Shown here: positions 1 to 9,233 of the stretch, one piece after another
Layout: every line of letters starts with the position of its first letter
Position numbering within the stretch: the first letter of the stretch is position 1
Source: Bin22 sp965207275
GTDB taxonomy: Bacteria; Chloroflexota; Dehalococcoidia; Lucifugimonadales; UBA3495
DNA length: 64,000 nt
Direction: 5' to 3'
Assembly: GCA_965207275.1 (NCBI GenBank)
Contig: CBDBMH010000001.1
Coordinates: 992,001-1,056,000 of the forward strand
Translations under genes and position numbers: made by a program
Notes under the pieces: model-generated
Seen by the model: the letters and a program-made list of their open reading frames with translations, nothing else
Told to the model about the DNA's origin: nothing
Databases searched by the model: none

Positions 1-19
1 ATCCTATGGCAACGCTCAT
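1..19 (-). CDS. 5' end of a gene leaving the left edge
   Basis: Only the first six codons are visible (MSVAIG). The start is supported by a strong Shine-Dalgarno GGGAGGAAG at 21-29 on the complement, placed just before the ATG at 19. A possible extended -10 (TGCTAGAAT, complement of 51-59) lies about 30 bases upstream. Product unknown. The start may be chance, but the ribosome site and promoter-like box together make it plausible. Confidence 0.45.
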
Positions 20-180
20 GCTTCCTCCCAAGGTGGACCGAATTGGGGTAATTCTAGCACAAGGGGAGGTTTATCCACGAACGGGCGCCAACACTTGCGA
101 ATTAAGGGCGAAAGGGGCACCTTTATTCGTGACGATTAGTGGGCATTAGGGGATTAGGACATCCTTCGAGGATCTTCGGG

Positions 181-1611
181 TTACTTCATGGATGAATCAT
201 CTTCCGGATCTTCAGGATGCCGCGTATGCCACTCCGTCCGAGCCTGGAATTCCCGGGCGATGGCCACGCAGATGTTTTCGTCGTAGGCGCGGGCCATGAA
301 CTGGATGCCGGTGGGCAGTCCATCGCTGTCGAAACCGCTGGGCACGGATATGGACGGCAGGCCGCAACCGTTGCCGATGGAGCCCATCAGGTCGCCGGCG
401 CCGGCGGAGGTCATGGAGCGGCTGCGAAACTCCTGGTCAATGGGCGTAGCGGTGTTCATGGCCGTGGGCGCCGCGATGGCGTCGTACTCTGCCATTGTTT
501 CGTCCACCTGGCGTGCCATCACTCCGCGCAGGCGCAAGGCCTTGATGTAGTCGGTGGCCAGCACCGCCGGACGGGCGTAGGGACTGCGGCCGTGCCAGCC
601 CGGGGCCGACAGTTCCCGGGGGCCGCCTTCGGCCAAGAAGTCCTCAAAGGCGCTGGCCGACTCCACCATAAGGATGACTGACGTTATTTCCACGTAGGGA
701 AATTCCGGGAATGCCATTTCCTCCACGTCGGCCACGTCCCTCAAAACCTCGACTGCCGCCTCGAAGTTTTCCCTTACCGCATCGGAAGCCTCGTCCAGCG
801 CGCCCCGGGGCACCCCTATGCGATAGCGACGTCCGAGGCTGAAGTCCGGGTTGTAGATGAAGGGTTCAGGGTGGGTGGAACCATCCTGTGGGTCGGGGCC
901 GGAGATGGCCTCCAGCACAATACCGCAGTCGTCGGCGGTCAGGCACAGGGGCCCCAGCTTGTCCAGGGTCCAGCACAGGGCCATGGCCCCGTGACGGCTG
1001 ACGCGTCCGTAGGTGGGACGCAGGCCGGCCAGGCCGCAGTTGTTGGCCGGAATCAGTATCGAACCCCAGGTTTCCGACCCGATGGCGAAGGGCGCCAGCC
1101 CTGCCGCCACCGCCGCGCCGGACCCGCTGGAGGATCCTCCCGTCCAGCGTCCCGTGTCCCAGGGATTCCTGGGCGGGCCGGTCAGCGATGCGTCCGGGTG
1201 GATGTAGCCCATCCCGCCGGCCAGTTCAATCATGGCCAGCTTGCCAGCCAGGGGAGCGCCGGCCGCTTCCAGCCTGTTCACCACGGTGGCATCGTAGTCA
1301 AACTGCTGGTCTTTGAATGGCGCCGCGCCCCAGGTGGTGGGGATTCCACCGCTCGTCGCCAGCAGGTCCTTGGCGCCCCAGGGGATGCCATGCAGCAGTC
1401 CCCGGTTGCGTCCCGCCGCTAAATCCGATTGGGCCCGGCGGGCCGTAGCCAGGGCACGCTCGGCGGTAAGAGTCACCAGGGCATTGAAATAGGGGCCGTA
1501 TTGTTCCAGCCGGTCCAGGAAGGCCTGGGTTAACTCGACAGGAGAGACCTGCTTGCCGGCGATAAGTCCGGCGAGTTCCCGGATGGGTTTGAAGGTGAAT
1601 GTGTCGGCCAT
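181..1611 (-). CDS. Amidase signature family hydrolase
   Basis: A 476-residue enzyme of the amidase signature (AS) family, which hydrolyses amide bonds; the substrate cannot be told. The Ser-cisSer-Lys triad is visible: Lys in IPWGAKDLL, the cis-Ser in GGSSSGSGAAVAAG, and the nucleophile Ser in SETWGSILIPANNCG. GatA-type enzymes have TGGSIR here, so the Trp is a variation. The PTYGRVSRHG motif follows. The ATG at 1611 is chosen because the family homology starts there and because it lies one base after the stop of the small gene at 1613-1822; the same frame stays open 56 codons further upstream without homology. Tight coupling with that AtzG/GatC-like partner suggests a two-subunit amidase. 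An MFS transporter heads the same operon. A stand-alone amidase is the alternative. Confidence 0.93.
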   Translation of the reverse strand: MADTFTFKPIRELAGLIAGKQVSPVELTQAFLDRLEQYGPYFNALVTLTAERALATARRAQSDLAAGRNRGLLHGIPWGAKDLLATSGGIPTTWGAAPFKDQQFDYDATVVNRLEAAGAPLAGKLAMIELAGGMGYIHPDASLTGPPRNPWDTGRWTGGSSSGSGAAVAAGLAPFAIGSETWGSILIPANNCGLAGLRPTYGRVSRHGAMALCWTLDKLGPLCLTADDCGIVLEAISGPDPQDGSTHPEPFIYNPDFSLGRRYRIGVPRGALDEASDAVRENFEAAVEVLRDVADVEEMAFPEFPYVEITSVILMVESASAFEDFLAEGGPRELSAPGWHGRSPYARPAVLATDYIKALRLRGVMARQVDETMAEYDAIAAPTAMNTATPIDQEFRSRSMTSAGAGDLMGSIGNGCGLPSISVPSGFDSDGLPTGIQFMARAYDENICVAIAREFQARTEWHTRHPEDPEDDSSMK

Positions 1612-1612
1612 G

Positions 1613-1822
1613 TTAATCCCCCCGGAAGGGCCTGAAATTGGAGAAGGGCTCCACATTGTTGGCCAGCCGGAACTCGCGGATAGGTCGGAACACCTCCCGC
1701 TGGCCGACGATGGCGGTACGGACGCTGTCCAGTTGTTCATCATTAAGCAGGTGGCCGTACTTTTCCTTGATGATGGCAAAAAGGAGTTCCGGTTCCAGGG
1801 AGTTTTGGGCTTCTGTAGTCAT
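1613..1822 (-). CDS. Small AtzG/GatC-like amidase partner
   Basis: A 69-residue protein with an ATG at 1822 and a consensus AGGAGG six bases upstream (complement of 1828-1833). It ends one base before the amidase start, so the two are translationally coupled. The second half is helical and closes with NNVEPFSNFRPFRGD, which resembles the C-terminal tails of GatC and of AtzG/DUF4089 subunits (..EPAPVFRP), small proteins that wrap around an amidase partner. I infer the same role here from size, tail motif and adjacency; overall identity to known AtzG looks low. Confidence 0.6.
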   Translation of the reverse strand: MTTEAQNSLEPELLFAIIKEKYGHLLNDEQLDSVRTAIVGQREVFRPIREFRLANNVEPFSNFRPFRGD

Positions 1823-1869
1823 GGTGGCCTCCTGAGGTAAGCCTGTCCAATACAAAATGGCGCTTAGTT

Positions 1870-3162
1870 CTACCCGGTGTGCCGGTAGCGGTTTCGGGCG
1901 GTGAGGCGTACTCCCCAGATGAGAAAAACCGACCCGGTAGTGAGCGTGGCGGAAATGAGAAAGGCCCAGAAGTAATCGCCCTGCAGGTCGAAGAGCAGGC
2001 CGGCCAGGATGGGGCCCAGTCCGATACCGATGCCCCGTCCCACTTCCATCATGCCCATCACCCTGCCCAGCATCCGGGGCGGGTACAGGTCCGCAGCCTT
2101 GGCCCCAATGAGCAGGCCGCTGATGCCGTCGCTGAGCCCGTTGAGGGCAACGAAAGTCACCAGCACCCACCACGTTCCGCCGGCGCTGAAAAAGAGCACC
2201 AGCACCACGGCAGCTACGGACATGGCCATACCGATGGTATAGACAATCTCCCGTCCGATAATGTCGGACAGCAGGCCGGTGGCCGGGCGGCCGCCAATGC
2301 CCAGCATACCGGCGATTCCAATTGCCAGGGCGGCCTCGATCTTGCCGTAGCCAGCCAGGAAGAGGAAGGCCAGGATGTGGACCATTATCATGTGGTTGCC
2401 CACGGAATTGACGGCCCGGGCGCTCAGCAGGAGCCACACCGCCGGCTCGCGAAGAACCTCGCCCAACGGGGTTGGGGCCGGTTCTTCTGCCAGGGACGGC
2501 GGACCGGCCGGCGCAACGGGAACGCCAGCCGCTTCACTGGCGCTATCCTCTGTTCCGCCTGTTTCCCCCCACCCTGCCGGAGGCCTTTTCTGGAATAGCA
2601 GATTGGGAATGGCCACCAGAATGAAGAATGCCACGCCGAATATCCGAAAGGCCCATTGCCATCCCAGGGTCGAGACGATCAACTGGGCCAGGGGAACCAC
2701 AATGGCCTGGCCGGCCGGATTGCCAGCGTCGGCCATTCCCAGCGCAACACCCCTGGAGCGGGGGAACCAGGGCGCCAGCGTGGCAGTGGCGGAAAAGGAG
2801 GAAATGCCAACCTGGCCTACGGTGGCAACCACGCTGTAGAAGAAAAACAGTTGCCACACTTCGCTGACCATGCTGCTGGCCAGCCAGCCGGCGAGGATGA
2901 AACATCCGGCAATAGGGAACAGCACCCTGGGGCCAAAACGGTCCAGGACGATTCCCAGCAGGGGGGCGATAAAGGCCCCGAAAAGGCCCGAAGCGGAAAA
3001 TACGGCGGCAGTGAACGCCACGCTGCTGCGGAAGTGGTCCCGCAGGGCGACCAGAAACACGCTCTGGACGTTCTTGGACCCGCCCTCAACGGTGAGGTTG
3101 GAAAAGGTCAGGAGGAAAATCACCCAACCGTAGTGAAGCCGGCGCTTGACGGCGGTTAACAA
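1870..3162 (-). CDS. MFS transporter, OFA/oxalate-formate-like
   Basis: A 430-residue major facilitator protein with about 12 hydrophobic segments, a short cytoplasmic N-terminus (RRLHYGWVIFLLTFSNL) and a charged, Pro-rich central loop near residues 200-230. The LHYGWV opening and the FGPR and GRPATGLLSD loops fit the MFS_1 monocarboxylate/OFA-like group. The reading frame begins at a TTG at 3162; no ATG or GTG start lies before the first membrane helix and the ribosome site is weak, so the start is uncertain. It lies 47 bases upstream of the small amidase partner in the same orientation, so it may import the amidase substrate or export a product. Confidence 0.88.
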   Translation of the reverse strand: MLTAVKRRLHYGWVIFLLTFSNLTVEGGSKNVQSVFLVALRDHFRSSVAFTAAVFSASGLFGAFIAPLLGIVLDRFGPRVLFPIAGCFILAGWLASSMVSEVWQLFFFYSVVATVGQVGISSFSATATLAPWFPRSRGVALGMADAGNPAGQAIVVPLAQLIVSTLGWQWAFRIFGVAFFILVAIPNLLFQKRPPAGWGETGGTEDSASEAAGVPVAPAGPPSLAEEPAPTPLGEVLREPAVWLLLSARAVNSVGNHMIMVHILAFLFLAGYGKIEAALAIGIAGMLGIGGRPATGLLSDIIGREIVYTIGMAMSVAAVVLVLFFSAGGTWWVLVTFVALNGLSDGISGLLIGAKAADLYPPRMLGRVMGMMEVGRGIGIGLGPILAGLLFDLQGDYFWAFLISATLTTGSVFLIWGVRLTARNRYRHTG

Positions 3163-3400
3163 GAGGCACCGGTTTTCATGATCGTGTCCGGATTGGTAAT
3201 GGGAGGCATAAACGGTTTCGAATTTAAATGAATGCGTAGAAGCATACCCGATACTGGTGATTCTTGAAACCGTTGCCTGTGGCCATGCCGGGTTCCGACT
3301 TGGGTAGACCCCTGTGTGAGGTCAGGCCAGGCAGTCAGGTCTGCCCTTACAGTTTGAACTTCCAGCTCCCCTACTTGAGAACGCTCCGGCCCAACTTGTC

Positions 3401-3657
3401 CAGGGCAATCGCGTCTTAAATTCGGCCCGCTACTTTAAAAAGAGGTCATGTCGCCCTGAGCTTGCCGAAGCAGGATGTCCGCCCTTGGCGGGGGCCTAAT
3501 CCGCCTATGGCGGATCCTATCAGCCTCCGCCGCGGCGGACGGGTGTGAAAGCCCGTCTGTAGGTTGGAGTTTACCCGCCGCGGCGGGTTCGGAGGAGTTT
3601 AGCCTGAGCCCGGCCGAAGGGCTCAGTGTGACAATTGGCTAAGGCGCGATTGCCCTG
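3401..3657. repeat. Possible MITE with CAGGGCAATCGCG ends
   Basis: The left end CAGGGCAATCGCG (3401-3413) and the right end CGCGATTGCCCTG (ending 3657) are perfect inverted repeats about 257 bases apart, with no gene between them. Related single or paired copies occur elsewhere in intergenic DNA: 3821-3839, 4450-4466, 14785-14800, 25902-25915, 52021-52036, 62348-62363 and 62470-62484. The pattern is seen directly; calling it a transposon-like element is inference. Confidence 0.45.
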
Positions 3658-4019
3658 GGATTTATTCAGAGTATTCCCAAAACTCCTGGCTGGCAGTCCT
3701 GGATTGGGTCCCAATGCCTGGCTGGCAGCTGCGAACTCCGATTTTCGGCGGCCGCCCCGGTAGAATACCCGCCTTTGGCGGGCGGACTGAGCTTGACCGA
3801 AGGGCTCGGCATGACATTCTTTAAAACGCCATTGCCCTGCTGACACCTGCCTCTTGATTCCCTGGGTAACGCTTCCCTACCATACTTTCATGGCCCATTC
3901 ACGACATAGCCCTGCCAAGCTCGAATTAACCCTTTCCCTCAGGGAGCAGCATTCGCCTCAGGCGGACCCCTGGCGGGAGCGGCCGGAGGTCGGAAAACCT
4001 CCCTGGCTCCAGGCTGGAC

Positions 4020-4190
4020 AGTGGCCCAAAACGGCCCAAAACGGCCCAAAACGGCCCGGAATGGCCCACCCAGTCTGCCCTTTTCCTATCTGGCCAGCGG
4101 CCCATTTTCGGGCCACCGGGGCGCCATCTGACCCATATTCCAGATACGAAACGGCCCAAAATGGCCCAAAATGGCGCGGAAATCAAAAAA
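4020..4190. repeat. GGCCCAAAA repeat cluster, copy 1
   Basis: Three consecutive ACGGCCCAAA units at about 4029-4061 are followed after 85 bases by a second run of GGCCCAAAATGGCCCAAAA at 4152-4172. The stretch after the second run (GCGCGGAAATCAAAAAAA) matches the reverse complement of 18143-18162. The two clusters are therefore inverted copies of one dispersed repeat family, 14 kb apart. Confidence 0.75.
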
Positions 4191-4651
4191 ACTTGCATTA
4201 TCTGAGAAACCCGAGACAGGCGTGAACCCATTGGCTGGCCCACGATTCAGGCTCTTAAGTCGGTTGTTGGCGTTTCCGTTCCCGGGGAACCTGGAGGCGG
4301 CCGGTCACCAGGCCAACGGCAATATGCTATGGGGAAGACCCGTCGCTCCCGTGCCGGTAGAATATCCGCCTCTGGCGGGCGGGATATTCGAACCGGGAGA
4401 AAGAGCGCTTTTCCCTCATACGTCAGCTGAAAGCCTATTGTCGGAATCAAAATGCCATTGCCCTTCCGAACCTGTCCCGTTGCGGCGCCCCGGTCCTTCC
4501 GCTAGACTACCCTACGGCCCGGATAGTGGGCCGCACTTGGAAAGTATCACCCTTGGGAAGCGGGGCGGGGCGTTACGTCACTTCCGGATTCCACCCGGCT
4601 TATCTCCCACAGCAAGTCTTGACCGCAAGCAGGTATACGGAGGGTAAATTA

Positions 4652-6013
4652 ATGTCCAGCGTTAGCAGCATCACCCCGGAACTGATCCATTACCTCTCCG
4701 GCGCCCTGGACGCCGAGCTTCCCCCCAACGTGCTGGAAAAGGCCAAGCACCATATCCTGGATACCCTGGCCGCGATGGTGTCCGGTTCCGTCCTGAAACC
4801 TGGAGTCCTGGCCCGTCAATACATTCAGCAGCAGGCAGGGCCCGAGGAGGCCCAGGTGGTCGGCAGCTCGATGGTAGTTTCGGCGGTGAATGCCGCCATC
4901 GCCAACGGTATGATGGCCCACGCTGATGAGACGGACGACTCCAACGGGTCGGCGGGTATCCACCCGGGTTGCGCTATTCTGCCCGCCGCCATGGCCATGG
5001 CTGAGCGGGAAAACGCCAATGGTTCGGACTTCATCAAGGCCGTGGCGCTGGGTTACGACATCGGCAGCCGCACTACCAAGGCCCTGGGCCGGGAAGAGAT
5101 GCGAGCCCGCAATCACCTGCCCTTCAGCATCGGCGGCACCATTGGAGCCACCGCCGCGGCGGGTTGCCTGGCCGGCCTGAAGGAAGACCAGTACCGCGAC
5201 CTGCTGTCCTACGGCGCCCAGCAGGCGTCGGGGATTATGACCTATCCAAGAGACGTGGAACACATCGAGAAGGCCTTCATTTTCGGCGGAATGAACGCCC
5301 GCAACGGGGTAATGGCCGCCGAGATGGTGCAGATGGGTTTCACCGGCGTGTATGACACCTTTACCGGCGACGGCAATTTCCTGGTGGCCTACGCAGATAA
5401 TCCCAGGGGTGAGCAACTTGTGGCCGAACTGGGCAGCCGCTACGAGGTGATGCTGACCAACATCAAGAAGTTCTGCGTGGGCTTCCCCATCCAGTCACCG
5501 GCTGAGGGCTTGATCATGATTATGGACAAGCACGGTGTCGGCGCTGGCGACGTGGAGAAGATCGTCGCCCGGCTGCCGGAGGGCGGGGCACACACCGTCA
5601 ATGACCGGGAGATGCCGGACATTAACCTGCAGTACATCTTCGCCATCGCCCTGCTGGATGGCCGAGTTTCCTTCGAGGCGGCCCATTCCTTCGAGCGGAT
5701 GGCGGACCCGGACGTGGTGGACCTGCGCTCCCGGGTAACGCTCATTGGCGACCCGGAACTCAGCGGAGCCCAGCCCGACTACCAGGCCATCGTCGAGGTA
5801 ACCACGAAAGACGGCACAGTGCATGAGGAGCGGGTTACCAGTTTCCGGGGTCGGGCGGAGAATCCCCTGTCCCGGGAGGAAGTGGGCGAAAAGGCCCTGG
5901 ACCTGATGGAACCGGTGCTGGGGAATGCTCAGTCCACGGAACTGATAGACGCCGTCAACCGGATGGAGACCCTGCCCAGCGTCCGGGAGTTGCGGCCGCT
6001 GCTGTCGGTGTAA
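4652..6013 (+). CDS. MmgE/PrpD family protein
   Basis: A 453-residue member of the MmgE/PrpD family (2-methylcitrate dehydratase, iminodisuccinate epimerase, cis-aconitate decarboxylase fold), close to the usual 450-460 residues. Family hallmarks are the opening ALDAELPPNVLEKAKHHILDTLAAMVSG, the HADETDDSN segment that normally carries active-site residues, GCAILPAAMAMAE, and the KKFCVGFPIQSPAEGL stretch. The ATG at 4652 is preceded by CGGAGGGTAAATTA, a good ribosome site; upstream in-frame codons have no homology. It is monocistronic between a repeat-rich gap and the convergent ABC operon. No propionate (prp) genes lie nearby, so a methylcitrate role is unsupported; a catabolic dehydratase or epimerase is more likely. 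Confidence 0.9.
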   Translation: MSSVSSITPELIHYLSGALDAELPPNVLEKAKHHILDTLAAMVSGSVLKPGVLARQYIQQQAGPEEAQVVGSSMVVSAVNAAIANGMMAHADETDDSNGSAGIHPGCAILPAAMAMAERENANGSDFIKAVALGYDIGSRTTKALGREEMRARNHLPFSIGGTIGATAAAGCLAGLKEDQYRDLLSYGAQQASGIMTYPRDVEHIEKAFIFGGMNARNGVMAAEMVQMGFTGVYDTFTGDGNFLVAYADNPRGEQLVAELGSRYEVMLTNIKKFCVGFPIQSPAEGLIMIMDKHGVGAGDVEKIVARLPEGGAHTVNDREMPDINLQYIFAIALLDGRVSFEAAHSFERMADPDVVDLRSRVTLIGDPELSGAQPDYQAIVEVTTKDGTVHEERVTSFRGRAENPLSREEVGEKALDLMEPVLGNAQSTELIDAVNRMETLPSVRELRPLLSV

Positions 6014-6077
6014 AAGGGGGTCCGTTTCCGTAGTAGGCCATCGCTATTGGATTGATGGCTACAATGGGAGTCCGTTC

Positions 6078-6102
6078 GTGGTGAGCTTGTCGAACCACCA
6101 GC
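6078..6102. repeat. Dispersed GAGCTTGTCGAACC-type repeat
   Basis: The intergenic stretch GTGGTGAGCTTGTCGAACCA belongs to the same short repeat family as the copies near 3455, 3603 and 3790. Beyond it, the 225 bases between the MmgE/PrpD gene and the ABC operon hold nothing that I recognise. Confidence 0.5.
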
Positions 6103-6238
6103 GGAAGGCCCGTCGACAAGAGCGGGGCGAACGGCAAATCACCCATCAATCCAAATAATTTGATCTACTAGACCCGAAATACCGTGGGCGCATGGCCATG
6201 CGCCCCTACACTTGATTCCGGCGTTTTTCGTTCTACTA

Positions 6239-7222
<984 letters not shown>

Positions 7223-7223
7223 G

Positions 7224-8219
7224 CTACCTTCCCTCCTCGGTCAACCAGCAATGCACAAAGTCCTGGCCGCCCAGGGATGTCCGGGGCGGGTACTGTTCCC
7301 TGCACTTGTCCATGGCCTCCGGACAGCGGGGCCAGAAGGGGCAGCCTTCGGGGATGCTGCGCAGGTCGGGGGGTTGCCCTTCAATCTGGTACAACTTTTC
7401 CCGGCGAGCGCCCATCAGGGGTACCGAGTCCAGCAATGCCCGGGTGTAAGGGTGCTGGGGTTCCTTGTATATCTGCCGCACCCGCCCGCTCTCCACGATG
7501 CGGCCGGCGTACATCACGTTCACCCGGTCGCACATCTGCGCGACGATACCCAGGTCGTGGGTAACCCAGATGACGCTGGTGCCGCTCTCCTGCTGAAGCT
7601 CCCGGATCAGGCGCAGGAACTGGGCCTGGATCGTAACGTCCAGGGACGTGGTGGGCTCGTCGGCGATGAGCAGCTCCGGCTGGGTGGTCAGGCCCATGGC
7701 GGCCACCACCCTCTGTCGCATGCCGCCGCTGAACTGGTGAGGATACTGGACCAGTCGTTGTTCGGGACGGGGAATGCGCACCGCTCGCAGGGCATCCAGC
7801 ACTCGCGCCATGGCCTGCTGGCCCCGCTCCTTCAGATGCAGGCGGACCGGCTCAGCCACCTGTTCGCCGATGGAATAAACCGGATTCAGGGAAGTTTGCG
7901 GGTCCTGCATGATGATGGCCATGCGATGCCCCCGGTAGGCCCTCATCTCATGCTCAGTAATGTCGAGGAGGTTTTCGTCCTTGAACCAGATTTCGCCTTC
8001 GACGATGCGGGCGCCGGGCTGGGGCACCAGGCGCATCAGCGAGAGGCAGGTCATGGTCTTGCCGCTGCCCGACTCGCCGACCAGGCCCACGGCCTCCCCC
8101 TGGGCAACGGTGAAGCTGACGCCGTCCACCGCCTTCAGCACGGCGTTGCGCTGGAAGAACCAGGTTTTCAGCCCCTCCACCCGCAGCAGAATGTCGTCTT
8201 CTATATTCCGGCTAAGCAT
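7224..8219 (-). CDS. Peptide/nickel-type ABC ATP-binding protein (DppD/OppD-like)
   Basis: A 331-residue ATPase that should pair with the DppF-like protein as the two motor subunits. It shows Walker A GESGSGKT, the signature SGGMRQRVVAAMG, Walker B LLIADEP, the D-loop TTSLDVT and a C-terminal Cys motif (GCPFWPRCPEAMDKC). I place the start at the ATG at 8219, preceded by AAAGG; a TTG one codon upstream also lies in frame. A hairpin at 8290-8312 separates it from the permease gene upstream. Confidence 0.95.
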   Translation of the reverse strand: MLSRNIEDDILLRVEGLKTWFFQRNAVLKAVDGVSFTVAQGEAVGLVGESGSGKTMTCLSLMRLVPQPGARIVEGEIWFKDENLLDITEHEMRAYRGHRMAIIMQDPQTSLNPVYSIGEQVAEPVRLHLKERGQQAMARVLDALRAVRIPRPEQRLVQYPHQFSGGMRQRVVAAMGLTTQPELLIADEPTTSLDVTIQAQFLRLIRELQQESGTSVIWVTHDLGIVAQMCDRVNVMYAGRIVESGRVRQIYKEPQHPYTRALLDSVPLMGARREKLYQIEGQPPDLRSIPEGCPFWPRCPEAMDKCREQYPPRTSLGGQDFVHCWLTEEGR

Positions 8220-8289
8220 CAACCTTTAAACCCTGGGTGAATTCCTGACATTTTCGACCATGGGATGAATGCGCTCACCCCCATCCTGA

Positions 8290-8312
8290 CCTTCCCCATT
8301 TGAGGGGGAAGG
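8290..8312. terminator. Hairpin inside the ABC operon
   Basis: CCTTCCCC and GGGGAAGG form a perfect 8-bp stem with a 7-base loop between the DppC-like and DppD-like genes. In the operon's direction no strong T-run follows, so it may trim or attenuate rather than stop the transcript. The same wording (CCTGACCTTCCC..GGGAAGGG) recurs at 58571-58597, so it also belongs to a dispersed repeat. Confidence 0.4.
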
Positions 8313-8329
8313 GACTATTTGGACGCTCC

Positions 8330-9223
8330 CTACAGTTGGCGGCGCCTGGGATCCAGCGTATCCCGCAGCCAGTCGCCGAACAGGTTCAGGGACAATACGG
8401 CCGCCAGGATGCACAGGCCGGGGAACAGGGTAATCCAGTAGGCGGAAGTCAGGAACTCCCGACCATCGGCCACCATCAGCCCCCAGGCCGGCTGCGGTGG
8501 CGGCACGCCGACACCCAGGAAGCTGAGGGAGGATTCCAGCAGAATCAGGTGTCCCACTTCCAGGGTGGCCAGCACGATGATGGTGTTGAACACGTTGGGC
8601 AGGATGTGGCGCACCATGATCATCCAGGCGGGAGTCCCAATGACTTTGGCAATGGCCACGAAGTCGCGCTCCCGAACGCTGAGGGTTTCGCCCCGTACGA
8701 TGCGGGCAAACCGGGCCGCCAGGAAGGGCGACAGGATGAGAATGACGCTCTCAAAGCTGCGGCCCACCGCAAACACGAACACCAGGGCCACCAGGATGGT
8801 TGGCATGGCGAGAATAACCTCGATGCCGCGCTGCATCACTGCATCAACCTTGCCGCCGGCGTAGCCGGAAATGAGACCCAACGCCACGCCCACGCCGCCC
8901 CCTAAGGCTATTACGAACAGGGACAGGGAAAGGGAGACACGGGCGCCCCGGATCAGCCGGCTCAAAATGTCCCGGCCCAGCTTGTCGGTGCCCAGCAGGT
9001 TGGAGGCTGTCCCCTCTTCCTGCCATACGGGTGGGGCAAATGAGTTGCCCATGTCCACGGCCACCGGGCTGTGGGGAGCGATCCACTGCCCAAAGATGGC
9101 GAAAATCATCAGCACCAGAAGCACTGTCGTGGGTATCTTGGGGACCCGCCGCGCCACGGTAAGGCCGGAACGGACTCGCACAGCCCAGGCGGAGGACGTT
9201 ACTTGCATTGTCGTGTCTGCCAT
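8330..9223 (-). CDS. Peptide/nickel-type ABC permease (DppC/OppC-like)
   Basis: A 297-residue inner-membrane permease with an N-terminal OppC_N segment (VPKIPTTVLLVLMIFAIFGQWIAPHSP), LLGTDKLGRDILSRLIRGARVSL, and the EAA loop around VRERDFVAIAKVIGTPAWMIMVRHILPN that contacts the ATPases. Its start is the ATG at 9223, ten bases after the stop of the DppB-like gene, so the two permeases are co-translated. It forms a heterodimeric channel with DppB in the usual arrangement. Confidence 0.95.
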   Translation of the reverse strand: MADTTMQVTSSAWAVRVRSGLTVARRVPKIPTTVLLVLMIFAIFGQWIAPHSPVAVDMGNSFAPPVWQEEGTASNLLGTDKLGRDILSRLIRGARVSLSLSLFVIALGGGVGVALGLISGYAGGKVDAVMQRGIEVILAMPTILVALVFVFAVGRSFESVILILSPFLAARFARIVRGETLSVRERDFVAIAKVIGTPAWMIMVRHILPNVFNTIIVLATLEVGHLILLESSLSFLGVGVPPPQPAWGLMVADGREFLTSAYWITLFPGLCILAAVLSLNLFGDWLRDTLDPRRRQL

Positions 9224-9233
9224 AGGCTACCTG

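Larger units (their letters stand above)
3163..4651. other. 1.5 kb gene-free, repeat-rich region
   Basis: No convincing gene; open frames here have no start context and no family resemblance. It holds several repeat families. Copies of a CTGAGCTTGNCGAAGG-type repeat lie near 3455-3475, 3603-3630 and 3788-3812. Short palindromes of CCGCC..GGCGG type lie near 3480-3590, 3765-3785 and 4360-4390. Three copies of a CAGGGCAATCGCG-like motif lie at 3401, 3641-3657 and 3821-3839, and GGCCCAAAA arrays at 4020-4190. It looks like a landing zone for small repeats between two operons. Confidence 0.8.

Noticed and set aside
4029..4061. GGCCCAAAA units as a CRISPR array
   Set aside because: Units are 10 bases without spacers and recur in a second inverted locus; this is a dispersed repeat.
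3571..4647. Several 60-160 codon frames in the gene desert
   Set aside because: They are made from repeat DNA (GGCCCAAAA arrays, CCGCC palindromes), so translation gives repeated Gln-Asn-Gly-Pro strings; no start context.
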